Assembly (NCBI GenBank): GCA_007449985.2
Contig: VIIQ02000098.1
Location: 124,001 to 188,000, forward strand
Length of the DNA: 64,000 nucleotides
Reading direction: 5' to 3'
From: Desmodesmus armatus
Lineage: Eukaryota; Chlorophyta; Chlorophyceae; Sphaeropleales; Scenedesmaceae
The notes under the pieces were generated by a model. The model was given only the letters and a program-made list of their open reading frames with translations. It did no database searches and had not been told where the DNA came from. Both the position numbers and the translations under genes were made by a program. Positions within the stretch are counted from its first letter, which is position 1. Every line of letters starts with the position of its first letter. Shown here in pieces: positions 11,603-24,400 of this stretch.

Positions 11603-13084
11603 CCTGCTGTTTGTGCGCGCAGTGGATACTGCCTGATTGCAACAGGCCACCGTTCAGCAGGTATGATAGCAGTGGTCTTTCACATACTGATCCACCTGGC
11701 TGAAAAGGGTATCAGAGACCGAAACAAGAGGGACTGTCAACAGGCTGGCAAAGCATGCATTTCGGTGAGTTTGGCACATGACGCTGCTTCAATGTCATTG
11801 GATGCCCAAAACCGGCAAAACACAGGAGCATTGAGCCATACCTAGGCCCTTTGGTCTTTGGCCTCACCCAAAGCAAACCACGGGTCCAGATCACCTGTTC
11901 GAAACAATGGTGGCGACGGTCTTTGGCGTGCATTGCAGATCATGTATGAGAAACGTCTGGATTCTTCCTGCAGTAGACGGCTGAACTAGTTCATGGCATG
12001 ACTACTTGAAGTTGAGCTGGGCCAGATCTGTTCATACAGTACGTGGGTGAGATCTGCAAATGGCTAGCATTGCCAAATTACCACAAGCGAACAAGTTGCA
12101 TCGGTGCACAAGGAAATGCATGGTGGCATCACTGCATTGCAGCAGCGATATGCCTGTCAAAGCACTGAAACGCCCACAGTTAGTAGGCAATCTGTGGGTG
12201 GGCATCAACCTGGCCACACCCCAATCAAAGTGAGTAATAGAAGTCCTGCGTGGGCCACTCAAGACACACTGCTACTGAACAGCTCCCAGGGGACATGAGC
12301 AGAATGTACCGCCGCTGGTGCCTGCATGTCTGCTCAACATCCTTGACACACACGTAATGGACCCCTTGATGGCTGGAGGAAAGGAATGCTGCAAGCACTT
12401 TCACACCAGCGATTGGGCACACATAAGAAAGCAGGATGTATACCCAGAGCTAGATAACAAGCAGTCACACTGTACACGAGCAGGCGCAGTCACAAGCAAC
12501 ACTCGCTCGTGCCAGGAAATGTGCATTCACATGTAACTGATGAGCCCACCACCCTGGTGTTGGCACAACCAGGCCATATCCCTGCTGTCTGCAATCAAGC
12601 CAGAGCGGGCCTGACACATAGGTGATTGTGAAACAAGCATCCCTCTCAAATCAGAACAACACACAGTTGCCCGCCATGCAAGCTGAGCACACACCAGTGC
12701 CATGCCGGCGCGCACAGAACACACCACACCTCCACCACATGCCACGGAAACATGAATGCACAGCATCCATATCGCTTCAACCTACAAACTCTCATCTGAA
12801 CAAATCCCACTCCCATACTGCTGTTAACACACTGATGCACATGCTGCAAAGTACAGGACATTGCCCAGAAGCCCTCACCAGCCTGGCTGTCCCACCCAAG
12901 GCTGCAAACCTTGTTGGAGTAAAACATGCCAACAAGGTCTTCCCCTGTCTGCAAAGCACCCAAGCTCCATTGCCGTACTGCAGGCGGATGTGTCACGACG
13001 GAGCAGCTCACACCGACAGATCTGCTGATTTACTTGCGGATCATTTGTGACAAGCTGATTTGTGACAAAGCAATCAGGCCCCAA
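11603..13084. other. Intergenic: 5' region of the ankyrin gene and 3' flank of the NADH dehydrogenase gene
   Basis: Both neighbours are on the minus strand, so this stretch holds the ankyrin promoter (near 11.6-12 kb) and the dehydrogenase 3' UTR (near 13.0 kb). Open frames here are short and show neither splice-phase support nor recognisable motifs. No clear TATA box or RNA gene was seen. Confidence 0.5.
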
Positions 13085-16000
13085 TCACACCCGACTGATG
13101 TCGCGGCCAAACAGCTTGGTACGCACCCTGCAGCATAAGGAGGCATCAACGAGTGAATGAGGAGAGGAGGAGCATAGGTTTACATAGCAGGGCACATGAC
13201 TATGGCAATCAGGGACAACACACATTGGGCATCCATAACACCCCCGCACTGTACAGACCCCGATCCAAGGCTTCCATGTTTCATACGACATGCAACACAA
13301 CATGCCGACCCAGTGGCCAAGCAGCTGCTGCCTCAGCGCACTCACCAGTCGTTTGCCACCAGCAGCTGGTTGCGCACGCTGATCTGTGGCACACAAAGGA
13401 ACAGCGTGCATGTAGCATGTCAGGCAAGTCCACCTGTAGCCCCAGCACATATGTGCAACTGCAACAAAGCAGCCCAACCTCCCTCACTGCTGCAATGGAC
13501 ATGGCTGCAAAATTATTTGCTGCACGGGTGATGCTACATGACATCATCTCATGTTTAGGGTTTAAAAGTCACCCTGTCATGATGATGGTTGAAGCGGCAC
13601 AACCATATGTACTACCCACCTGTGCAAAGGTCTCATAGCCCTTCCACATCACACCAGCCTCCCTGCCAAAGATGGGTCCAACCTTGGGGATGTCCATCAC
13701 AGCCTGGTCCCCGCCCACATACGCAAGGCTCCCCTTGTGGAAGTACCTGAGCAGCCAGGCAAACATGAACATTGCATGAGGACATGCAGCATGCCCGCTG
13801 GCACCATCTGTGCGCTCTCTAACCAACTCCAGCGCATATGCAGCTTGGTGGGCATCAGCAGCAGCGAGTTTGTCCCGGGAACGTCCATGTCACCCTAGGC
13901 AGCATGTGTTGCACAACGCCTGCAGACCTTCTGATGCACGTAAGCTATGAAGCCAGCTGTTGCATCTGTATCTCAAGATTCATGGCACAAATCTATTTCG
14001 AGATTTACGACAATGCCAGTGGTACTTACTTGAAGGGCCCTGCCTTCTCCGACAGCTTGAAGGTGCTCTCCTGCTGGTCAAATTGCCCATTCTGCAGGAC
14101 GCTGGCCAGGTACTCGCCCTCCTGCTTGGCCACCTGCAACGAAAACCAGCCAACATGGGAACACACGCACACCCTTACACCCATCCCTGCAAATCACCAA
14201 CAAACCGCAATCGCCGTTGCAGGTACACCAGATGCCTGCTTGCTGCATGGTCAGCCAAGCCCTTTTGAAGGAAACGGCATGAACAGTGCAGGAGGGTTGT
14301 CCACTGCTGTTGCTGCTGGAAAATTCTCACATCAACCCTCAGAACCCTGCAGCATTAAGTCGGGCGCACCTGGGCTGTGGCTGGCAGTGCACGCAGACCA
14401 GAGTCAATTGTCTCCAGCAGCTGCTTGAACTCCTCCTGCGTGAGCTCTGTGTCCTCCTCCAGCGTCTGCAGTGTGTCGATGGCAGGCGGCGCCTGGCTGC
14501 CAGCCAGCAGCTTGCGCACAGAGCCGATGTGGCGGCCGATCCACCTGCAACATGGCAGCAGCAGGGTGGACAGTGGTGCTGAAGTGAACACCGCCCATTT
14601 TGCAGCACCGCTTGATTTGTAGGCGCTCAACAAGCATCCAGCAACAGACCCCAGTACCCGCCAGCCTACAGACCCCATTCCTGTACATCAGCCAAGATCA
14701 TGGCTTGCATCATAGTAGCCAGTCCCGCATTCAGCCCTCAATCAGGACTACTGGTGTGGCCATGCATGGTTGTTTGACATGCAATCCAGCTCAACAGTGT
14801 GCCAGCCCACCTGCTGTTCTTTGCCTCAAGGAACTTGGCATGCTCCTCAAAGTGACTGAACTCCTTGCTGGCTGTCTTCAGCACCTGCTGCAGCTCCGGC
14901 AGCGACACACGGCCGTTCTGCGGCAGCCATCACACAAAAGACACGTCAGTCAGTGAGCAGCTGCTACGCAGCGCGCAACGGCCCGTCGTGAGATCACAGC
15001 CCACAACACAGGTGCCACTGCTGGTGTGCATTGGGCAAATGACCCTGGTCCTGATGCGCGTCACGTGTTGTGGCCAGGCAGCTGCAGCCAGCAGAGCTAG
15101 ATATTGAGAGTCTGATATTGAGAGTCTGATCCAGGTAATCAGAGGATGCCACAAGGAGACCACCAGCGCACACCTTGTCAATGTCGGCCTTCTCAAACAG
15201 CTCATCTGCACGCTGCAGTGCACGAGGCTGGTCGATGGTGGCGGCATCACCAAAGGCCCAGATGCTGCCGTCACTGCCCTTCACCCTCAGGAACTCATCG
15301 GTCAGCAGGGACCTAGCATCAAAACAAAAACAGCAGCGCTCAGCAAGGGAGCCACCGATGCCTTCAGTGGGAGTTACCACCTTGGAAAAGGGCTAGGTAA
15401 CAGACATGGATACACCAGGGAATAGGTTGGCAGCTGACTGGTCAACTGCACATTATGCACAGCCAGCACCAGCCTTCACTGTATCAGCACTGTTAGGCAT
15501 CGACATTCAGCAGCGCTGCCCAGCCATTGCTCTCACCTGAAGTGTGTCTGCTGCTCAGGGTAAGCCTGCTGGATCTCCTTGACCAGGGGGTTCATGGCAA
15601 TGCCAGTCGCCCACACGCAGGCACCAAATGCGATCTCATTCTCCTCGCCCGCCTTGTTGACAACTGACACGTGGCCGTCACGCACACCCACCACACGGCT
15701 GTTGAGCACCAGGTCGATACCTGCACAAGCAACATGCGACGCCCGCCCATGAAGTTACAGTCAGATGTTGCACTGCTGGCCAAGGCAGCTGGTGACAAGG
15801 ACACCCACCAGACGGCCAGGCATACCCTAAACAGGAGGCTGAGGAAACCACCATGTCGCAAGGGTGCAGGGAGTGCTCAGAATCTACAGAGAGAGTTCAA
15901 GGAGAGTTTGAAGGTTGTTGGGGAGGGGGGGGGGGGTGTAAAGGGACGGAGCATGCTAAGCCTCTGCCGCACCAGCCACTTGAGCCGTTGCGCTGAGTGA

Positions 16001-18665
16001 ATGCACCAAACCTGCAACCCACCTGCACGTGCAAAGCGCTTTGCTGTGTACTCGCTGATCTTGCGGTCATATGTGGACAGCACGTGATCCATAAGCTCAA
16101 TGATGCGGATCTTCACATCCTTCATCAGCTCAGGGTAGTGCTCCTGCAGCAACAGGCAACACCAACAGCCACAGTCAGAAGGCAGTTTCATCCGCAAGGG
16201 TTTGGAGTCCCAAGGAAGAACAATTACAACACTCTTCACTTTGCACGTGATGTCAAGCACCACAACGCGCCAACGTATGCAGAGCACACAGGAGATAACA
16301 GCGACGAGAGAATTGATTGGCCTGGCACATGCCCTGCATACCTTGAGGTCATCAAAGATCATGTCGTGCATCTCAGCGGCCACCTCCACACCGGTTGGTC
16401 CGCCACCGCACACCACAAAGGATAGCAGCCGCTTGCGCTCCTCCTCAGGAGTCTGCAGGGACAGCCAACAAGGCAACTTGAGCAATATGGTACAAATAAC
16501 TAAAGCAAAGCTTGCAAAGTACGGGCGTTTTGTTGAGTGCCCGGCATCGCGAGGGCCAGGCCCGAACCCACAGCGCTGATGACTGTTACTCCGAACGTGC
16601 TACTGATGAAGGTGCACCTGCGCACGCAATGAAAACCTGCAGCTTCCTAGCTGCATGTGGTGTTTACACTCACGTATGGCAGTGCTGCACGCTCGAAGCA
16701 CTCGCTGATGCGCCTCCGCAAGGCGCTGGCATCCTCAATGGACTTGAAGAACATGCAGTAGTCCTTCACTCCCTTGATGCCAAATGTGTTGTTGACGCTG
16801 CCCACCTGCACAGCAGAGCACCAGCACAGCTCAGCACAGCATGCACACCTCAGGTGCTGCATCACCCTCACCGCATGCGACACAGCGCCCATGCACAGCA
16901 TCACCAGCTATGTGATGCCAGGCCTACAAGAGCGCCAACCTCACCCCAACAAATCAAGCGCCAACCTCACCCCAACGATCAGGACGTCATATGAGATCTT
17001 GAAGCAGGCCTCGTCCAGTCCTGCATCCTTGGGGAAGCAAGCCACCAGCTCCTTTCGCTTCACATCAATTGCTTTGGCCACAGCCTCGTAGTAGTCACCC
17101 TGCGCATGCAGATGGCGGCACAACGCAGTGATGTTGTAGTTTCATACAGGAGTTGGTTCATACCAGCCTTGGCAACATGAGCCTCAGTGGGTTGGGGGCC
17201 TTTGCTTGCGTAGGGGCAACCCGAAGAGTGTATGCTCAGTGGTGGCGTTTCACCACTACTGCGGTCACATGGTGACATTGCCAGTCGGCATGTGTATGAC
17301 CCAGCACAATTCAACAGCTGATAGGCCTGTGTCATCCTGTGTTCACCATGTGCACTCAAGTCCAACTGTGGACACACACAATGGCGCCACACACAGCCCC
17401 TGCCAGGCGCTGAGTATGCCATGCTGAGGCAGCTGCAGATTGCTTGCATCGCAGTCATGTTCTGTGTTACGCGAGGGCACACATCTGCCAAGGCGGCAGT
17501 GCTGCAGCTGCTGCTCTCTGCAGGCTCACCTTGCCCAACACCAGGTTCCTGACTGGCTCAACAATGCTGCAGGGCGGCAAGGGGCAGGCAAAAGCACACG
17601 CCAAACACCAGCAGTCACACAGGCACTGTGAGTGCAGTCATACACCAGGCAACCTTCTGTTACCACACAGCCAGCTGCACTCCCATCACTCAAACTATCT
17701 GTCTCACTAGAGTGCTGAAGCTGGTTGGCTGCAGATGCAGCTGCTACAGGATCTCTCTGCTGCTGAGCCTGCTGGATGTGCAGGAAGCCAAACAACAGCA
17801 GGTGCGTTGTGACCGCCAACAAGTACACGGCTCACCTGCGCTCCTCCATAGTGCCCACAGCAACAGCAGGCAGCAGTGGCGTGTACAGGAAGTAGTTGCG
17901 TGGAGACACAACCACCACCTCATACTTCTCCCTGGAAGTGACAGCCAGACAGCAAGGACTGGTCAGCACAGTGCCATGCAGTGGGCTACGCAACTGAGAT
18001 AGGCCCCTGTCATTTGCTGCAGGAAACAGCATTCAGCCCTGGTCTAAGAAGCATATCCTGCTGCTCCGGTGGCTGGCGCTCACTTGATCTGCTTGGGCAG
18101 AGCCTTCATGAAGCTGGCTGCTGCCCATCCAGAGCCCAGCACAACAACACGAGGCTTGTCCAGCTTCACAGCATCGTGCACTGAAGCCATTGCAGGAATG
18201 TCTGTGTACACAGGGATGGACTCCACAGCCTGCCAGCATGCAGCAGCAGTGTGGCAGGCAGCACATGTCACACCAGGCAGCTGTGCTGCATGAGACTGGT
18301 GCTGATCTGTGTTCAGCTGCAGCTGTGCATGATCGGTCTAAGCATATTGTAAAATGACTTCTTTTCAGCACCTCAAAGTGAAACTGTCTGCCCTGATGAG
18401 GAACCCCAGTCGCTAACCCCGCTGTGTGCTGCTGCAACCCCCCAACATGACTGCTTATGCCCCAGCCAATCCAAACAGCGTGCACCTGTGCTGCTGCAGC
18501 CTGAGGACCACGCATGTTGGCCTCAGCCACCACATGCAGTGCCTTCCTGCCATTCCTGCTGAGCTGAGGGCGACCGCAGACGAAGCTTGCTGCTGGTGCG
18601 TGTGTGCGTTTGCTGCTGCCGCAGGGTGCTGCCACACGCGTGCCTTTGTGAGCAAGGAAAGCCAT
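13085..18665 (-). CDS. NDA: Type II NAD(P)H:quinone oxidoreductase with EF-hand (NDA/NDB family), 16 exons
   Basis: Exons, 5' to 3': 18665-18486, 18229-18084, 17931-17836, 17566-17530, 17099-16971, 16805-16674, 16452-16342, 16143-16023, 15720-15537, 15312-15174, 14917-14811, 14544-14370, 14133-14030, 13746-13620, 13383-13346, 13127-13085. Phases chain and total 1,869 nt (622 aa). It is a single-subunit flavoenzyme that passes electrons from NAD(P)H to quinone without pumping protons. Visible features: FAD-binding [11 protein letters not shown] (about residue 87), [23 protein letters not shown](P)H-binding [15 protein letters not shown] (about 253), [11 protein letters not shown] and [10 protein letters not shown] complete EF-hand loop, [12 protein letters not shown], sits at about 422-433, as in plant external NDB enzymes and suggesting Ca2+ control. 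The C-terminal [21 protein letters not shown] is typical of the family. Residues 1-60 are Arg/Ser/Ala-rich with HVVAEA, like a chloroplast transit peptide; Chlamydomonas NDA2 is plastidial. Plastid location is inferred; mitochondria remain possible. Confidence 0.95.
16931..16977. repeat. 26 bp tandem duplication carrying a splice donor
   Basis: AGCGCCAACCTCACCCCAAC occurs at 16931-16950 and again at 16957-16976. On the minus strand each copy reads GTTGGG|GTGAGG. The right-hand copy is the end of exon 5 of the dehydrogenase gene (donor at 16970); the left copy is a second donor 26 bases into the intron, and its use would shift the frame. Confidence 0.85.
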
Positions 18666-20062
18666 AACTTTTGGATTGTTGATGAGAATCTAGTTTGTAG
18701 CTGGAGATTGGGTTGGGCAGCTGGACAAGGAGCTAGCAGAGGACACACTGTAACGCACAGTGTAAACAACAGCCAAATCGTCTATGCGATCAAAACAAGT
18801 TGGATGCTAACGTCCTGTTGACGCATGCCGGCGTGCACGTGATAAGGCACGGTCAACGTTGGTTTCAGGTCAAACTGGCCATTTTCCTGTTATGAAGCGG
18901 CTCAACAGCTAATCATGCACCATATCATCCTCACAAAAACGATACCAATCAAAAACAGCATCATCCAAGTGGGCCATGAGACAGTGACATGAATTTCCTT
19001 GCATCCCAGGAAATGACCACCTACTGCACACCCTGAGCCAGCAGGCATAGCCTGACAATGTCACCAAAATGTGCTTGACGCGCTCGGAATAGAACGTCAG
19101 ACAAGGCAACAAGGCCAGCACAGACGAGTCAGGCATCAGCCTGAAGCCAAGCCATGGCCAGGGGCATGGGGAGGGGGGTATGGTCTGCCGCCAGCGACCC
19201 ATGACCAGGGGCCAGGGGCGCCCGTATGTGGCTGCACTGCTAAGCAGCGTGCTAAACGCTGCATCCTCCCACCAAACCCCGTATGTGGCTGCCCCGGGGT
19301 GTCCACCGCCACAGGTGGTCCGTCCACACTCACACATACGACACATGCAGCAGACACTCGCAATGCATGGAAAGTCAAAGGCAATGCCAGCATCAGGCCG
19401 GTAGCCCTGTGGCAAGCCGCATGGCAATGGCAGCTTGCCACTGGCAAGACTGTGAGGGTGTGTCAGCCCGCATGATGCAATTCACCATGGTGCACAACAC
19501 ACAGGTGCAGCCATGTACAACCAGACACAGAGGCAAGCTGTGGTGGTGGCATGCAGGGTCTTGGTGAAATCCTCATGTCAAGGTAGTGGCCACTGGACAT
19601 GCTCATGTCAAGGCAGTGGCCAGTGGACACAGAGCAGGGGCCACCACTGGACACAGAGCAGTGGCCACTTGACAGGATTGTGGCCAGTGACCGACACTGC
19701 AGCTCCGCGCTTGACACCGCGCTGCTGTGCCTGGCACACTGCAGCGGTTGCGGTAAGCTGTGCAACACAGCACCCCTCCTAATGTGGCTGAAGTGATGCA
19801 ACCAGCAAGCAAGATCCGAGTCAGACCCTAGTCCCAATGTCCCCATGGCCACACAATGGCACCCAGGAACAAAGGACATGCAGCAGGTCTTGGGGCTGTA
19901 GTGCTGCTGTGCGTGGGTGCGATAGAGTGCAGCTGGCCTAAGCCACCTGCAAAGCTCTGCCAGAGTCCAGTGGACTGCAGTCAGGTGGAGCGATATGGCC
20001 TTCACCCATGTCGAGAAGCAGTCCTTTGTGGAAGTTGAGAAATGCAGCTGCCGTGAGGCCAT
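18666..20062. other. Intergenic: dehydrogenase promoter side and Pol III subunit 3' side
   Basis: No exon chain or known motif is found on either strand. The stretch holds a short-motif repeat cluster at about 19572-19690. Upstream of the dehydrogenase start I see no clear TATA box. Confidence 0.5.
19572..19690. repeat. Cluster of short repeats built on CAGTGGCCA-CTGGACA
   Basis: TCATGTCAAGG(T/C)AGTGGCCA occurs twice about 30 bases apart. It is followed by GTGGACACAGAGCAG and CTGGACACAGAGCAGTGGCC, giving about five variants of an (A/C)AGTGGCCA(C/G)TGGACA motif in 120 bp. Non-coding. Confidence 0.65.
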
Positions 20063-20899
20063 CTAGCCCTCCCTCCAGATGTGGGCGCACTCCACACACT
20101 TGTAGAAGATTGTCGCCGGCTCATCAGCTGAGCGAATCTGCACCTCCATGAAGTAAGCCTGCCCAGCTGAGCAGTTGCCACAAGTGACTGCGACAGCAAC
20201 CACACAGACGCAGCATAGGGATGGTTTTGTGAGTGAGCATGCCTGCAGTGGTACACAGGACACTACAATGGCTGTATGATTATGATCCACTGGACATTCC
20301 CAGTGAACCATGATGTGCAGTAAGTGCTGACGTTGGCAAGAAGCCCTTGCAAGCCTTTCTGAGAAGTCCTTGCAGGCTTCCTGAGACAGTTGCCCCAGGA
20401 ACCACATAGTCTGGTTGCCCCGCTTACCATCTGTCTTCTGCACGTTCTTCCATGCCTCCTCGCCACCCAGCACATCGTCCACTGGCTTCCTGTCCAGCTT
20501 GGCGTGCTTGCTAATCTGTGCATGACACCAGGACAAGCACAAGGTGTTAGTTCAGCTGCCCAGATGAGATGTGCTGGGGCTGTCACTGCGGTCAGTGCCA
20601 GACACGCTTTGGGTGAACTTGGGTGGAACGGAGATGTGGCCGCCTCACCTTCTTCGTGATGGTGTAGATGTATGGGCAGGTTTGACAGCAGTATCGCAGC
20701 TCTTTTGTGAACTCACTCAGCTCAACTGCAGTTGCAGCAGCCACACCACAAGCAGCAGCAGAAGAAGCGCAGTTGCCTCAGCAGGTGGTCGGATACCTAA
20801 GAGCCTGCAGCCACGGCTAAGTACTTGGTGATACACTGCTTTTGCATTGAGCTGCCTACCTAGCAACATATTGGAGCACGTCGGACAGTACGCCAACAT
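20063..20899 (-). CDS. RPC11: DNA-directed RNA polymerase III subunit RPC10/RPC11 (POLR3K homologue), 4 exons
   Basis: Exons 20899-20860, 20725-20649, 20515-20428 and 20187-20063 join in frame to 109 residues; human POLR3K has 108. The N-terminal zinc ribbon uses C5-x2-C8 and C27-x2-C30 (MLAYCPTCSNMLL, then CQTCPYIYTITKK). The linker KPVDDVLGGEEAWKNV is the conserved DDVLGG region. The C-terminal TFIIS-like ribbon has C71-x2-C74 and C99-x2-C102 (TCGNCS... YKCVECAHIWRE), and its acidic hairpin RSADEP (residues 87-92) carries the D-E pair that stimulates transcript cleavage in Pol III. The protein acts in the nucleus in termination and proofreading of tRNA and 5S transcription. TFIIS itself and RPB9/RPA12 are less likely, given the length and the DDVLGG motif. 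Confidence 0.95.
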
Positions 20900-21480
20900 C
20901 TTCGTCTGCTGCTACTGCTGTCTGCTGCTACTGCTGTCTGATGCTACTGCTGCTGATTGCCGCTGCTGTAGCTGCTGTTTGGGTCCGGGACGAAGCCCGC
21001 CAATAGTGCTTCGGCACGGCTCGACGGCTACCCGTTTAGCGGTCTCGATGCACAGAGTTGCACATTCAAAAAAATGACAGCTTCCCGCTCCGCAGCACAG
21101 CTGACCCAAGCAGCAAGTTTGACCTACAATCAGTGCCTGAGATCTGTTCATAATTGGGATCACATCAATTCTGACCTTTCAATCAGCCTCAGTGGCGACG
21201 ACACAGTGTTGTGGAGTTGCTTGAAGAACAGCACCAGCAGTCAATGCCATGCCATGGCCACCATGATGGTGGCCACTGCAGTGCACGTTTGAGGCGGTAC
21301 TTGTGACCTCAATTAATAAATAAACTAGATTACAACTTGACGCCCATAGCTTGTGGGCGCGACGGCAGGAGAAGAAGGCCAGGAAGCGGGGGGTGCCAGG
21401 CTGGCGCCCAAACGCCCAATGTCAAGCTGACAATACATATTATACACAAATGATGCACAACTGCACACGAGGTCGACAAT
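20900..21480. other. Intergenic: Pol III subunit promoter with CTG/CTA microsatellite, and 3' UTR of next gene
   Basis: Just upstream (minus strand) of the RPC11 start is a TCTGCTGCTACTGCTG-type run at about 20901-20975. Further right the DNA becomes AT-richer (AATTAATAAATAAACT near 21311) and holds a probable poly(A) signal of the neighbouring gene. No gene was seen. Confidence 0.5.
21330..21334 (-). terminator. Probable poly(A) signal TGTAA for the NTF2-like gene
   Basis: The minus strand reads GTTGTAATC about 150 bases after the TGA at 21481, followed by an A/T-rich tract. TGTAA is the usual green-algal polyadenylation signal. The motif is short, so chance occurrence is possible. Confidence 0.4.
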
Positions 21481-24400
21481 TCAATCACTGGGCCTGTCTT
21501 TGTTTGCATCCTCTGCAGCTGCTTGCTGCTGCCGGAAGCTTTGCAGCTGCTGCTGCGCCTGCTGCTGCAGGTTGAGCAACTGTTGCTGGGCCTGTACCAG
21601 CTGCTGCTGCATCTGCAAACCAAACTCGCTCTGCTGCTGCAACTCCTCCTCCTCTATACTGGCCTCCAAGGACTGGCTCTCCTGCAGCTGCCTGATCAGC
21701 TGCTGCTTGGCCAGCCGCTGCTGCCTGGCTATCTGCTTCTGCACATGGCTGACATACGCACTCCACTGACTCTGATAGTTGTTCATCCACGCCAGCAGCT
21801 CCTCCAACTGCAAGAGCAGCAGCACAGCAGCAAGGCGGGGCTTTGACAGAAGCCTGTGAGCCACCATGCACACATATCACCCGACATGTGCAAGCTCAAA
21901 ACAACACAAATGTGTCTGCAGGACAAGTATTGACATGCACAGCTTCAAGCCCCATGAAAGCGCACCTGCTGCTCGCGCTGTGCACGCCGGCTGGCTCTGA
22001 TAGCCTCCTGCTCGCTGGTCGCCAGTGCCGCTTCTGCTGCTGCCAGCTGCTTCTCATGCTCCAGGAAGAGCTGCCGCTCTTGCGAGGTGATGGGACCCCT
22101 ACAGCAAGCATCAACACTGCCCTGATTCCAATCTTTGCTCTGTGCGGTGCATGCGCAACAGCCTTGACAGTCAAGCTCTTCTGGAACACTCCCAATGTTC
22201 TCTGTGCTTGGCAGACGCTTCACTTCCAACCCCCAAGGCAAGGTCTTTGTGTGCACTCTAAATCTTCTTGAATGGCCAAGCACAGCTTTCGCCCGTCACT
22301 CCCCTGCTTTTTAAATAGACTGGCTTGCGGGTGATCTCGATCGCCCCCACACCTGACCTGAGAAACTGGGGTACGACAAGTTGAAGGTCCTTCGGGGCAC
22401 CCTCATGAGCCCTTGGCTCGCTGGCTAGTGCTGAGGTTGGGACCCTGTCCCCAAAACTACTGTACTGTACTGTACTGTACTGTAATAGGCTTCGAGCAGA
22501 CTGGGGGTGGGCGGGGCGCCACAGCTGGCTATACATCACCAGACCAGGGGCTCTACGCTCACAGACCTACCTGAACATCCAGATGACCTTCAGCTGCATG
22601 TCCTCATTGAACAGGTCCACTGCCATGCCATCAACAAGCAGCGCCCCATCTGGCTGCACCTGGGCCTGCTGGCCACCTGCCGACATGCTGCTGCTGGCTG
22701 CACCCTGCTGTGCTGGGGCTGCCCCTGCGCCTGCACCTACACCTGCAGCACTGGCGGAAGCTGCAGTTGCCTCTGCCGCTTCTACCGATTCCAGCGAAGG
22801 CATGCTGCTGTCGAGGGCTTTGTCCGGCCACCGAGGCACCAGCCTCGCCTGCCAGTGACTGAAACAGGCCAAGCTGCCCTCGGCAGCGGCCACGTCAAGC
22901 ACTGTGAGCTCGATGTTGTAGCTGTAGGAGAGGGCCTGCATGTAGCGCAGGGCTGCATCCTTGTTCAGGTGGCGCCGGCCCTGAGCACGCATGGCAGGCC
23001 ACAGGCCGTAGGCGTCCTGCACAACACCAGCACAGCACCAGCAGTAGGAGTGCCTGGAAAGGTGCAAACCTGGACATGCTGCCACAAGTCAAATGACAGC
23101 AAGGCAGCTAGCGGCAGTACAGCTCAAGCTTGCTCCGACACCCTGCTCTGTTGATATGGTTTGCTATCGACCAATGATTGCAACATGCAAATATGCGCTG
23201 GGGCTTGGCCAACCCAGCAGCCCTACTCACCCACATCCTGAAGTCTGGTGATAATAGCTGCGCTGCTGCGCTGCCGCGATCTCTGCTGCGCAACCTCGTT
23301 CGACTTGGCGGGCTGCTGGCACTGGTGCTGGCGCCACCACCACTGCCAATGTTGTTGCTGCTGCTGCCACCACCCCCCAGCGAAGTGCTGCTGCTTTGCA
23401 TGGGCCCTGAGACCCACGCCTGCCACCAGGCCCTCACAGCGTCCGCCATCTTGCTGGATTGAGACGCATGTTGGGCTGCACACATACCCAGCAGCACACG
23501 CACAGAGCAATGCTCTAAGCTGGCAGCACATTGGCAGATATCAAGCTTCTTGTGTGTTGCAGTGCCGCCACCTGCATGTGTTAGCCACTGCCACAAGCCG
23601 ATGTTGCAAGTGTCCTGCAGCTGATGTGCTGACACTCCTAACTGCCGCACGCTCACCTGCGTCTGCCAGCAGCAAGCTGTCACGTGGGAAAGGAGCTGGG
23701 TAACAAGCCAGTGGCCTGCACAGGTTGGACATGCAGCAGCACACTTCGTTATCAGTGAAGCAGTTGAGTACCTACCCTCATGCACCTGACAACCACTGGT
23801 TGTCACTCCGCTGCCATGCAGGGGCTGCCCCTACAACTGAACTTACTCATGCAGCAGGTCATCCTTGTCCTCCTCGGTCAGCTGCCGGTAGAGCCACAAG
23901 ACAGCAATCCTGCCCTGCTCCACCTGCAGCAGCATGACACAGTGTGCTGGTGGCTGCCAGCCGCCTGTGCATTGAATGTGTGTGCTTGAAGGTGTACACT
24001 CCATTGGCTTCCATGTGCGCGCCGGTGCGGTGATGCTGATGCTACTGGCTGCTGGTGTCTGTCGCAGTAGCAAAGGCAGCCACTGCTGATGAACATCCAG
24101 GACTGCATTGCCACGCTGGCAGCAACTATTAACATACCTGCATGGACAAGATGTGGTGGACCTTGCTGATCCTGAAGGTTGCAGGGTGGCCAGGCATCGC
24201 ACCGACGTCCTGGTAGGTGCCCTCCACCAGAGAGTAAGCACGCTGCACATCTGGGCTGGCTGAGTACAGCATGGGCCTGTGCTCAGACCTGTGGTACTCC
24301 AGGTGGGCCCTCTCCAGCTCAGCCAGCACCTCACGCAAGCCCTGCATGACGCAATGCACATGTGCGGATGGAGGGATGGAGCTTGTGCCTGTGGCTCCCC

